From the NCBI GenBank assembly GCA_013138855.1, contig WTBX01000407.1:1-18289 (forward strand): a stretch of DNA of 18,289 nucleotides, in the 5' to 3' direction. The notes beneath the pieces are model-generated. The model was not told where the DNA came from. It ran no database searches and saw only the letters and a list, made by a program, of their open reading frames with translations. This stretch comes from Methylococcaceae bacterium (GTDB lineage: Bacteria > Pseudomonadota > Gammaproteobacteria > Methylococcales > Methylomonadaceae). The first letter of the stretch is position 1. Each line of letters begins with the position of its first letter. Shown here piece after piece: positions 6,226 through 12,810 of the stretch. The translations under genes were made by a program, and so were the position numbers.

Positions 6226-7323
6226 TTAGTCGATTCGGGTAAGTTGATAAGGCTTAGGGTCAAGAGCGGGGTTTCTTTTTAAAATTAAGTCAGTCATTAA
6301 TTGAGCAGAAGCGGGAGCCATCACTAAGCCATTTCTAAAATGTCCTGCATTAATACTAAGGTTTTCGATTTCGGGATGATTATCTATATAGGGAACACCG
6401 TGTTCTGTCGCTGGGCGTAGTCCTGCCCAATGTTGAATTAACGGTGCATTTTTAAGCATGGGCATTAAAGTGGTGGCAAAACCTTCCAGCATTTGCTTGG
6501 CTTTTTCGGTCGTGAATTTATCAAATTCCGTTTTCTCGACGGTACTACCGACTAAAATTTTGCCATCTCGTCTAGGAATTAAATAATGATTGTCATCTAA
6601 AACCATGTAGGGCAAATCACCTTTTTGAGCTTCAAATAACAACATCTGTCCTTTGACAGGTGCGACTTTAATGGCCATCGCACTCGGTAAAATCTGCTCA
6701 TTTAATCTTCCTGTCCACGCGCCTGTTGCAAGTAATAAATGCTGTACCGCAAATTCCCCTTGCGTCGTTTTAATCGTGGTTATTTTATTATGTTGTCGGC
6801 TAATACCTGTGAGTGCGCAGTTTTCTATAAACTGTACATTTTTTTGCTGTAATAAAAACTTTTTGACTGATTTTAATAAACGCGGATTACGTGCTTGCGC
6901 TATTTCTGGCAACCACAAAGGGTTTTGTGGTTCAGTATTAAGATTATTAAATAATGATGCATCAGCCGAATGATATTTTATTTTATAATTTTTGCACCAT
7001 TGTATGGCAGCATCACTATCAGGGTTTTTGCTAATTAATAAACCACAGTCATACCATTCAGGGTCGATTTGCGTTTCCTTAATTAATTGCTCACTTAAAG
7101 GTGGGTAAAGTTTTAAACTTTGTTTAACCAAATCACTAATCGCTGCTTTTTGTCGCCAAGGATAAAGCGGTAATAAAATGCCACCTCCTGCCCAAGAAGA
7201 TTCCTCGCTGCCTGCATTCTTTTCGATGATCGTTACACTAAGCCCTGCCTGAATTAATTCTTTTGCTGTCAATAAACCAATAATGCCACTGCCGATAATG
7301 GTGATGTCCGCTGTTTTTTTCAT
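6226..7323 (-). CDS. thiO: Glycine oxidase ThiO (FAD-dependent)
   Basis: Converts glycine to the imine (dehydroglycine) that feeds the thiazole ring of thiamin. It has 365 residues, typical for the DAO-family enzyme. The FAD-binding Rossmann motif GSGIIG is at 11-16 with E34 closing the second strand. SSWAGGGILLPLYPW (42-56) is a ThiO signature that contacts the flavin. Near the C-terminus, R303 (HWAGLRPAT) and R330 (GHFRNGL) correspond to the substrate-carboxylate arginines of the Bacillus enzyme (R302 and R329). It is the first gene of a two-gene unit with pyrD. No thiS, thiG or thiE is adjacent, so the rest of the pathway lies elsewhere, and I see no TPP riboswitch in the 340 bp upstream. 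Confidence 0.93.
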   Translation of the reverse strand: MKKTADITIIGSGIIGLLTAKELIQAGLSVTIIEKNAGSEESSWAGGGILLPLYPWRQKAAISDLVKQSLKLYPPLSEQLIKETQIDPEWYDCGLLISKNPDSDAAIQWCKNYKIKYHSADASLFNNLNTEPQNPLWLPEIAQARNPRLLKSVKKFLLQQKNVQFIENCALTGISRQHNKITTIKTTQGEFAVQHLLLATGAWTGRLNEQILPSAMAIKVAPVKGQMLLFEAQKGDLPYMVLDDNHYLIPRRDGKILVGSTVEKTEFDKFTTEKAKQMLEGFATTLMPMLKNAPLIQHWAGLRPATEHGVPYIDNHPEIENLSINAGHFRNGLVMAPASAQLMTDLILKRNPALDPKPYQLTRID

Positions 7324-7560
7324 AACTTTTAATTTAGGGGAGAAATGTAAAGATTGGGATTTTAAGAGAATAAATATTTAGATATAAAAATAGCAAAGCA
7401 TCCTATCAGTGCAAAGAGACTCATGACAAGCTGATTATAATAAGATGAATTTGTAAATCATGTTGTTTTTTTTATACAAAAAATTTCTAATGTTGTCTAA
7501 TGGTACAGTTAGTTATTGAAATAAAAGGCTTTAATAGCGTTGTCTAAAACCTTGTAAAAC

Positions 7561-7589
7561 TTGTATGTAAAAGCTTTTATTGCTATCAT
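7561..7589 (+). promoter_or_regulatory. Candidate promoter for the outer-membrane protein gene
   Basis: TTGTAT (7561-7566) and TATCAT (7584-7589, 5 of 6 to consensus) are separated by exactly 17 bp. Transcription would begin near 7596, about 68 bases before the ATG. The -35 match is weak. The gene-free stretch 7324-7663 also serves the divergent thiO. Apart from this promoter, two TTGTCTAA copies about 47 bp apart (7494 and 7541) and AT-rich sequence, I see nothing in it. Confidence 0.35.
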
Positions 7590-7652
7590 TCTTTGCGTGA
7601 AATAGACTAATGTTGCATTACAGCAAATAGATTTAACAACAAACAACCTCTT

Positions 7653-7659
7653 GGGGGGG
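7653..7659 (+). promoter_or_regulatory. Seven-G tract in the ribosome binding position
   Basis: A run of seven G followed by ACTA precedes the ATG at 7664, occupying the place of the usual GGAGG. It would still pair with the CCUCC anti-Shine-Dalgarno. A homopolymer of this length at a surface-protein gene can change length by slipped-strand pairing, which would alter spacing and translation. Confidence 0.5.
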
Positions 7660-7663
7660 ACTA

Positions 7664-8566
7664 ATGATATTTAAGAAAAATAAACTTGCGCTGGGCATTG
7701 CCACAGCCTCTGTAACTTTAGCCGCAGCGATGGTTTCTCCACAAGTAGCAGCGGGCAGCAAATCGCAACATCATGCAGAAGTTGGTAGCTTGCAAAGCCA
7801 AGTTAACGAAATGGCGGCTATGATGCGTTCTATGCAATCAGAAATTGCACGCCTTAAATCAGAAGGTAACAGTGCAAATGCTGGAAAAGTTCAAGAATTA
7901 GAGCAATGGATGGCTTCTGTAAAAGCTGCGCCTGTAGCAACAGCGACTAAAGACCACGCATTTCTTGTTCGTGGTGGTTGGATGAGCATGAACCAAACTC
8001 GTGGCAGCTCTACAGGTCTGGCTGGTCTAAGTGATGATGTTTTAACAAGTCAAACTGATGAAGATGCATTTTATTATGGTGGTGCAATTGACTTCAATAT
8101 GAATAATGATTTATTCGGCATGATGGATGGCGTGTCTTTTGGCATTGAACTTGGTATTGAGTATGCTGAATTAGGCGATAGAAAAGATAGCGGACTTGAT
8201 AACGTAATCACAGGTGTTGCTGATATTTATACTGGCGGTACTGGTGCGGCTCAGCTAGATTTACAACAAACCGTCACAGTTAACCAATTAAGAGTTAGTG
8301 CTGCGCCAAAAATTAAATTCATGCACGGTAGCAAATTTAGACCTTGGATTATCCCAATGGGTTTAGACTTTAACATTATCAGTCCTCCATCTGATGCAGT
8401 AACCGTATTAAATACTGGTATGCAGTTTGGTGCTGGTGCAGATTATGAATTACTACCAGGTGTCGTTTTAGGTGTTGATGGTCGTTATCACTGGTCTCCA
8501 GATGATATCGATGGCGTTGATACAGACGGCTTTACAGCAGGTGGTTATGTTGGTTTTAAATTCTAA
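7664..8566 (+). CDS. Outer-membrane beta-barrel protein with N-terminal coiled coil
   Basis: A 300-residue predicted outer-membrane protein, not matched to a named porin. Residues 1-30 are a Sec signal peptide with probable cleavage after QVAA. Residues 38-68 form a Met/Gln/Ser-rich heptad-like coiled coil (SLQSQVNEMAAMMRSMQSEI), comparable in position to the trimerising or peptidoglycan-linking segments of some porins. From about 95 onward the sequence alternates polar and non-polar residues with Gly and aromatics, typical of beta-strands, and contains loops such as LSDDVLTSQTDEDA. It ends YVGFKF, with the terminal Phe recognised by BamA. The gene stands alone, with a strong terminator 27 bases after the stop. 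Expression may depend on the poly-G ribosome binding site. Ligand and role are unknown; structural porin or surface antigen are the likely options. Confidence 0.8.
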   Translation: MIFKKNKLALGIATASVTLAAAMVSPQVAAGSKSQHHAEVGSLQSQVNEMAAMMRSMQSEIARLKSEGNSANAGKVQELEQWMASVKAAPVATATKDHAFLVRGGWMSMNQTRGSSTGLAGLSDDVLTSQTDEDAFYYGGAIDFNMNNDLFGMMDGVSFGIELGIEYAELGDRKDSGLDNVITGVADIYTGGTGAAQLDLQQTVTVNQLRVSAAPKIKFMHGSKFRPWIIPMGLDFNIISPPSDAVTVLNTGMQFGAGADYELLPGVVLGVDGRYHWSPDDIDGVDTDGFTAGGYVGFKF

Positions 8567-8592
8567 GATTAACGCTTAGTTTTTACCAACAT

Positions 8593-8622
8593 AAGGGAAG
8601 GTTTTTAACCTTCCCTTTTTTT
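8593..8622 (+). terminator. Rho-independent terminator of the outer-membrane protein gene
   Basis: AAGGGAAGGTT (8593-8603) pairs perfectly with AACCTTCCCTT (8607-8617) around a TTT loop, and a run of seven T ends at 8622. It lies 27 bases after the stop codon. Confidence 0.92.
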
Positions 8623-8705
8623 ATGCCTGAAAAACAGACTAAACTTATAAGAAAGCAATAGATTCGGTAAACTATTAATTTTAAATATGGCTCTTTAGGC
8701 TCTCT

Positions 8706-8820
8706 CGTGGAATCGCAGTAATTTAGCATTAGGACTAGCAGTCCTTTCTTGAATTTTATATTTCATGGTAGGACTGCTAGTCCTTATTTCGGTATTTTTA
8801 CGGAAAATCCAGAAGGCCTT
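8706..8820. repeat. Dispersed palindromic repeat, type C, copy 1
   Basis: AGGACTAGCAGTCCT (8731-8745) and AGGACTGCTAGTCCT (8770-8784) are exact inverted 15-mers, and each is itself an AGGACT/AGTCCT palindrome. They are enclosed by CGTGGAAT on the left and ACGGAAAATCC on the right. The first 40 bases share 34 with the copy at 9906. It occupies much of the gene-free stretch 8567-8918; the rest of that stretch holds the terminator at 8593 and the leader of the gene at 8919. Confidence 0.65.
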
Positions 8821-8918
8821 AAATATTGGCTGCAATAAATGCTTAAGTATTTATGGAGAAGTTATTTAACTTAATAGGAGAGTATGAATAAGCCCTCTTA
8901 AAAGAAAAAAGGTGATAT

Positions 8919-9224
8919 ATGTTCAAATATATAGGACTAGTACTCCTTGCTCTTTGGTTGATTGTCCAAGGAGCAGGGCATCTTTTAGAATTTTATTTTC
9001 CCAAAGAGCAAAAAATACTACCGATTATCAATATGGCAGCGGGTGTGTTTTTAGTGCTGTGCATCATTAAAATAAAGCGCGGAGAAATAGGGTTATTATT
9101 TCTCGGTTTTTGGGCAGTATTACAAAGCAGTATGTTTTTATTTCATTTTAGTTTTAATCATAGCAATACCGTGGTTCATCTTTTAGGAATCATTGCGGGT
9201 ATTTTACTTATTTTAAAAGTATAA
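8919..9224 (+). CDS. Small membrane protein made of two homologous helix pairs
   Basis: A 101-residue protein with four predicted membrane helices (about 5-25, 33-50, 56-76 and 84-100); no family recognised. The two halves align at an offset of about 52 residues. IGLVLLALWLIVQ (5-17) matches IGLLFLGFWAVLQ (57-69), and INMAAGVFLVLCI (37-49) matches LGIIAGILLILKV (89-101). Each half is a helix pair joined by an aromatic/His-containing loop (HLLEFYF, FLFHFSF). This looks like an internal gene duplication giving a pseudo-twofold membrane protein. AAGGTG precedes the ATG at suitable spacing. The stop is only 14 bp from the stop of the convergent phosphoesterase gene. Function unknown. Confidence 0.75.
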   Translation: MFKYIGLVLLALWLIVQGAGHLLEFYFPKEQKILPIINMAAGVFLVLCIIKIKRGEIGLLFLGFWAVLQSSMFLFHFSFNHSNTVVHLLGIIAGILLILKV

Positions 9225-9238
9225 AAGCCAGCTCTATT

Positions 9239-9865
9239 TCAATTTAGCTCAATTACCAACGGTGAATTCAATGCGCCTGCATACTCGGTACATAAGCAAG
9301 CATTGGCATAGGTAGTTTCATTTGTTTCATAAAGCCCGTAAGCTTCATGTATGTGTCCAAAAATATGCACTTTGGGTTTGATAGTCGTTTCTAGTGCAGT
9401 TTTTAGCATTTCGCAGCCAACATGCTCGCCATTTTTTAGCTGATCCCGTATTAAAAACGGTGGACTATGAGTAATCAAAATATCGCAGTCAACGGGAATT
9501 AAGTCCCATTTTTCTCGTAACAACTTACCTCTTGGCAAGTTAAACGCCCATGAGAAAAATTCTGGTTGCCATGGACTCCCATATATTTTAAGACCTTCAA
9601 TTTCAACAGCATTATCTTGCAAATATATTGCTTCGGTTAAAAGCTGTTGCGCCGCTAAAGACTGCGATTCAAAAGGCCAGTCATGATTACCCGCAATGAC
9701 AATTTTGTAAGGGTGTGGCAATGAGGATAGATACTGATTGAAGTCTTTAATTTCATCTAGTTCACCAAAACGACACATATCACCTGCAAAAATTAATAAA
9801 TCACCTTCTGGCATGACGATTTCACAATGTCGCATATGCGTGTCAGAAAAAGCAACGATTTTCAT
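9239..9865 (-). CDS. Calcineurin-like metallophosphoesterase, MPPED1/2 type
   Basis: A 208-residue cytosolic two-metal phosphoesterase. Metal and catalytic motifs are complete: SDTH (D8, H10), AGD (D29), GNHD (N60, H61), THSPP (H133) and GHIHEAYG (H171, H173). The segment GSPWQPEFFSWAFNLPRG (96-113), followed by KW..IP and DILITHSPP, is characteristic of the MPPED1/MPPED2 subgroup found in animals and scattered bacteria. Members of that subgroup have weak cyclic-nucleotide or phosphodiester activity in vitro, and the bacterial role is not settled. GAGGA sits about 9 bases before the ATG. The gene stands alone between repeat elements and converges on the small membrane protein gene. Fold assignment is secure; substrate is unknown. 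Confidence 0.9.
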   Translation of the reverse strand: MKIVAFSDTHMRHCEIVMPEGDLLIFAGDMCRFGELDEIKDFNQYLSSLPHPYKIVIAGNHDWPFESQSLAAQQLLTEAIYLQDNAVEIEGLKIYGSPWQPEFFSWAFNLPRGKLLREKWDLIPVDCDILITHSPPFLIRDQLKNGEHVGCEMLKTALETTIKPKVHIFGHIHEAYGLYETNETTYANACLCTEYAGALNSPLVIELN

Positions 9866-9902
9866 TGGGTAAATCCTCGATTAAATAGGGTTCTTCGGTA
9901 TC

Positions 9903-9983
9903 TTCCGTGGAATAGAAGTAATTTAGCAAAAGGACTGGCAGCCCTCACGCCATATTTTCACGGGAAATCTTGATGAGTCTTAA
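9903..9983. repeat. Dispersed palindromic repeat, type C, copy 2 (shorter)
   Basis: CGTGGAATAGAAGTAATTTA and the following AGGACTGGCAGCCCT match the left part of the copy at 8706. TTCCGTGGAA and its diverged inverse TTTTCACGGGAAAT form the outer arms. The internal second AGGACT palindrome present in copy 1 is missing, so this copy is about 40 bases shorter. It lies just upstream of the metallophosphoesterase start. Confidence 0.6.
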
Positions 9984-10040
9984 GGAATGCGATTTTAATA
10001 ACTTACGAAACTATATCAGTCAACTTAGTAAAACTTATAA

Positions 10041-10109
10041 ACCATGAAGGGCATGAAGAACATGAAGTTTTAAAGATTTCATCTTCATGTTCTTCATGCG
10101 CTTCATGGT
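10041..10109. repeat. ATGAAG-type inverted repeat, type D, copy 1
   Basis: Two 27-bp arms (10041-10067 and 10083-10109) pair at 26 of 27 positions around a 15-base loop. Each arm contains CATGAAG-like heptads at 9-base spacing (ACCATGAAG, GGCATGAAG, AACATGAAG), so it is both a tandem and an inverted repeat. A related, more diverged copy is at 12698-12747. The 594-base gene-free stretch 9866-10459 holds repeat C2, this repeat, the dyad at 10299 and otherwise very AT-rich sequence without convincing genes. Confidence 0.8.
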
Positions 10110-10298
10110 GAAAATATATTTTAAGTTTCGGATATTATTTAATCTTCATTCCTAAATATTTTTGAGAGCATTAAAAATAATAATAAGCGGACTTAAGTGA
10201 TACCACTATTTTTGTAAAAACTGAATAATAATTCATTTTATGTTTAAGAATAATGGACGAATTTTAAATATCAACTATTCTTAACTAATTATTATATA

Positions 10299-10353
10299 TT
10301 AATCAAATTGTTAAAGTGTAAACTTAATAAGATAGTTTAACTTTTTTGATTAA
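10299..10353. promoter_or_regulatory. AT-rich dyad upstream of the NlpC/P60 gene
   Basis: TTAATCAAATTGTTAAAG (10299-10316) and TTTAACTTTTTTGATTAA (10336-10353) are inverted copies except for a short internal mismatch, around a 19-base loop. The dyad lies 107-161 bases before the ATG at 10460. It could be an operator or a structured leader. In such AT-rich DNA chance cannot be excluded. Confidence 0.35.
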
Positions 10354-10459
10354 TTTATTTTTTAAGACTGCTATTATTATTTGTTCACTAATGAGTAGTT
10401 TGATATGGTAGAACGTTTTTTCCGTCAGTTTTGACAGTAGATTTTAAATAATATTAAAG

Positions 10460-10969
10460 ATGATTAAAGTTTTAACCCTGCTCGCTATCTTATTTTTAGT
10501 GGGGTGCGCAGGCACACCAGAATTAACAGAAAAAGTTAAACCCATTGTTGTTAAGAAGGATTTAAAAAAACCGTTAAAATGGTCAATAGCATCATTGAAC
10601 AAATCTTTTGAAGAATGGGAATCCGTTAAATATAAATGGGGCGGTCTTAGTAAAAAAGGAGTAGATTGTTCGGGGTTTGTTTATTTAACTTTTTTAGAGC
10701 AATTTGGGGTTAAATTACCTCGTAATACAGCCTTACAAGTGAAGTTAGGTGAAACCATTCCTAAAGATAAATTAAAAACGGGCGATTTAGTCTTTTTTAA
10801 AACTGGCCGTAGAGTAAGACATGTTGGAATTTATCTAAATAATAATAAATTTATTCATGCTTCATCCAGTCGAGGTGTCACTACCTCAAGTTTAAAAAGT
10901 AAATATTGGTCACGAAAATATTGGAAGGCTCAACGTTTAAGCCCTGAAAAATTTAAACACGTTTCTTAG
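10460..10969 (+). CDS. NlpC/P60-family cell-wall hydrolase lipoprotein
   Basis: A 169-residue lipoprotein with a cysteine endopeptidase domain that cuts peptide stems of murein, in the style of E. coli MepS (Spr) and NlpC. Residues 1-15 are the signal and LVGC is the lipobox (C16). The domain spans about 50-160, with all catalytic residues present: C70 in VDCSGFV, H121 in RHVGIYL and H133 in FIHASS. YKWGG (58-62), LPRNTALQ (87-94) and KTGDLVFF (106-113) are further family motifs. The ribosome binding site is weak (AAAG just before ATG). The gene stands alone, followed 46 bases later by a MITE-like element. Domain call is firm; which paralogue it is (mepS, nlpC or other) cannot be told. Confidence 0.92.
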   Translation: MIKVLTLLAILFLVGCAGTPELTEKVKPIVVKKDLKKPLKWSIASLNKSFEEWESVKYKWGGLSKKGVDCSGFVYLTFLEQFGVKLPRNTALQVKLGETIPKDKLKTGDLVFFKTGRRVRHVGIYLNNNKFIHASSSRGVTTSSLKSKYWSRKYWKAQRLSPEKFKHVS

Positions 10970-11015
10970 GTTTTTCTAAAATATTCCGCTAAAGGTTTGT
11001 TGATATGCCTCAAAC

Positions 11016-11118
11016 GTAAGTATTCACCTCCCCCTTTGGAAAAGGGGGATTGGAGGGGGATTTATTTAATAAAATCTCCCCTAACCCCTCTTTTTTAAGA
11101 GGGGGACTGAACACTTAC
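11016..11118. mobile_element. 103-bp MITE-like element, copy 2 (inverted), with 8-bp target duplication
   Basis: Reverse complement of the element at 5073-5175, also 103 bp. The two copies differ only by two compensating one-base indels: one in the A-run of the first hairpin, one in the CCCCCTC(C)AATC stretch. The perfect direct repeat CCTCAAAC flanks it (11008-11015 and 11119-11126), different from the duplication at copy 1, so the two insertions are independent. It lies between the NlpC/P60 gene and the large lipoprotein gene, where its hairpins could separate the two transcripts. Confidence 0.9.
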
Positions 11119-11163
11119 CCTCAAACTCTTAATTATTAAAAATAGATTTAGAAGGAGAAAACA

Positions 11164-12504
11164 ATGAAATTAATGACAAGATTAATAGTGCTTGCAATAA
11201 TTCTTTTTACTTTCACGGGATGTTTTGAAACGAAAAAAGAAATAACGCTTAACCCTGATGGTTCGGGGATGGTTGTTTATGAATCTAAACAAACACTTGA
11301 CCCCGCCATGAGTTTTTCCTTGAATAAGGGCGAAAAAAAGAAATCATCTACTGCTGAGGAAAAGGCAAAAAAAGCGGTGAAAAATATTCTGGAAAACTCA
11401 GACGGTGTTGAGGTATGGGAAGATGTTTCCTATAAGGTTAATGATGAAAATAAACTTGTTTTCAAGGGAACGGCCTATTTCAAATCTTTTAATGAACTCC
11501 ATATTGGCGGTAATCTTAAGTCGGGCAAAAATGTCACCTTGAAACAAGATGATAAAGGAATGCTGCTTACATGGGAAAAGGAAGAGGATAAGAAATCAGC
11601 CGCCAATTTTAAAAAATTGACAGAACAGGAAATTGACGAACAAGTAAAAAAATCTCAGCTTGAGGGAAAACAGTTTATAGCGATGATGAGTGTGATGCTC
11701 AAAGGCTTTAAGGATGAGGTGATATTTCATTTGCCAGGGCAAATAGACAAAATTAATAATGTTGAAAAGATTAACGAAAACAGTGCCTCTTTAACGATAG
11801 ATGGGGATAAGATACTAGCGGTTGTTGAAGCACTTTTAGAAGACACCGATGCCTTACGCAAAGCGGCTGAAGAGGGTCGTGACTTGCAAAAAGACGGGCC
11901 TTCAGATGACTATTTTAACCAGAAAGTGTTTGGAAATACGGGGCATTCGGTTATTCATGTTTCAGGAGAAATGGTCCCTTTGTTCGATTATGAAAAAGAG
12001 GTTGCCGCAGCTAAAAAAGCTTTTCCAGAGATGAGTAAAAAACTTGGATTAAGCACCGCTGAGATTTCTAAGCCCGTAGAAACTTCTAAATATGTAGAGC
12101 TTTTGGCAAACATTAAAGGTAAGGTGAAAGGAAAAATCCACGGCGAGTCTTTTGAGCTTGAAAAAGCTTATGTTCAGGGCGGCATTCTTCATCTTAGGCA
12201 AGGGAAAGATTTTTTTGCCGATCAAGAGTTGCTGGTTTTTCTTTTTCTTAAAGACGGCGAAACAATGGATGGGAAAAAATATAATGTAACTTCTAATCCA
12301 AGCTCTAAAGATCCCCATGTTCACATAGGCTATAAAATTAAAGGTAAAGATCTGCCTGAAACAGAAATATTTATAAGTAAATATGCAATGACGCTTGAGT
12401 TTGGAAAACAGGAGGGAAATCTTATTTCAGGAAAAATAAAGATAGTGTTACCTGATGAAGCAAAAAGTAATCTTTCTGGTGCTTTTGTTGCAGAAGTAAA
12501 ATAG
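11164..12504 (+). CDS. Large predicted lipoprotein of unknown function
   Basis: A 446-residue protein I cannot assign to a family. Residues 1-19 are a signal peptide ending in the lipobox FTGC (C20). The mature N-terminus, ETKKEITLNPDGSGMVVYE, is a beta-strand style opening seen in several unrelated lipoproteins. A charged, Lys/Glu-rich middle (about 55-260) follows. The C-terminal region from about 315 (NIKGKVKGKIHGESFELEKA) to the end is rich in predicted beta-strand (LRQGKDFF, HIGYKIKG, ISGKIKIVLPDE) and may be a beta-sandwich. A strong AAGGAG lies 6 bases before the ATG. MITE-like copy 2 ends 45 bases upstream, and a weak hairpin TCTTTCA/TGAAAGA follows at about 12525. No catalytic motif was recognised. 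Confidence 0.8.
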   Translation: MKLMTRLIVLAIILFTFTGCFETKKEITLNPDGSGMVVYESKQTLDPAMSFSLNKGEKKKSSTAEEKAKKAVKNILENSDGVEVWEDVSYKVNDENKLVFKGTAYFKSFNELHIGGNLKSGKNVTLKQDDKGMLLTWEKEEDKKSAANFKKLTEQEIDEQVKKSQLEGKQFIAMMSVMLKGFKDEVIFHLPGQIDKINNVEKINENSASLTIDGDKILAVVEALLEDTDALRKAAEEGRDLQKDGPSDDYFNQKVFGNTGHSVIHVSGEMVPLFDYEKEVAAAKKAFPEMSKKLGLSTAEISKPVETSKYVELLANIKGKVKGKIHGESFELEKAYVQGGILHLRQGKDFFADQELLVFLFLKDGETMDGKKYNVTSNPSSKDPHVHIGYKIKGKDLPETEIFISKYAMTLEFGKQEGNLISGKIKIVLPDEAKSNLSGAFVAEVK

Positions 12505-12573
12505 CAGAGGCTAGTTCTGGCATCTTTCATAAAAGTGAAAGAGTAGTTTATATGTGCGGTAGTAAATAAATAT

Positions 12574-12627
12574 CCACGAAAGACACGAAAACCTTAATTT
12601 TCAGGGATATTTTTTGTGTCTTTTGTA
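12574..12627. repeat. Diverged CACGAAAGACACG inverted repeat
   Basis: CCACGAAAGACACGAAAA (12574-12591) faces TTTTTTGTGTCTTTTGTAGG (12609-12628), an inverted copy with several mismatches. Its form, CACGAAAGACACGAAA facing its complement, is one I recall as a dispersed repeat in other bacteria. The gene-free stretch 12505-12810 holds this repeat, repeat D copy 2 and the leader of the next gene. Confidence 0.5.
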
Positions 12628-12697
12628 GGCAAGTGTAAACCGAGAAATGAAGGCTGCCCGATTTTCTTTTTGTTTAGACTCAGAAATTAATAATCTA

Positions 12698-12747
12698 CCA
12701 TGAAGGGCATGAATAACATGGAGAAAAACCTTCATGATCTTCATGGT
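12698..12747. repeat. ATGAAG-type inverted repeat, type D, copy 2
   Basis: ACCATGAAGGGCATGAA (12698-12714) faces CTTCATGATCTTCATGGT (12730-12747). The left arm begins with the same bases as copy 1 (10041) up to GCATGAA, then diverges. The pairing is weaker and the element shorter than copy 1. Confidence 0.65.
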
Positions 12748-12810
12748 TATAAAACTTATAATGGGTAGAGTATTTATTTCTCGCTCCCTTAGAACACAAA
12801 GGCTAAGACT

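Noticed and set aside
7324..7663. TPP riboswitch upstream of thiO
   Set aside because: I could not find the conserved CUGAGA...ACC core on the minus strand in this region.
8731..8784. The AGGACT inverted repeats as a rho-independent terminator
   Set aside because: No T-run follows either arm, the loop is long, and a good terminator for the upstream gene is already present at 8593-8622.
10044..10073. Mini-frame MKGMKNMKF in the ATGAAG repeat
   Set aside because: It arises from the repeat unit itself, has no ribosome binding site, and is not kept in the second copy.
11849..12530. Several short open frames on both strands within and just past the large lipoprotein gene
   Set aside because: They overlap a complete gene with a strong ribosome binding site and signal peptide, and show no motifs.
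8623..12810. Prophage or integrative element
   Set aside because: No integrase, structural phage genes, tRNA attachment site or recombination genes; only small palindromic elements.
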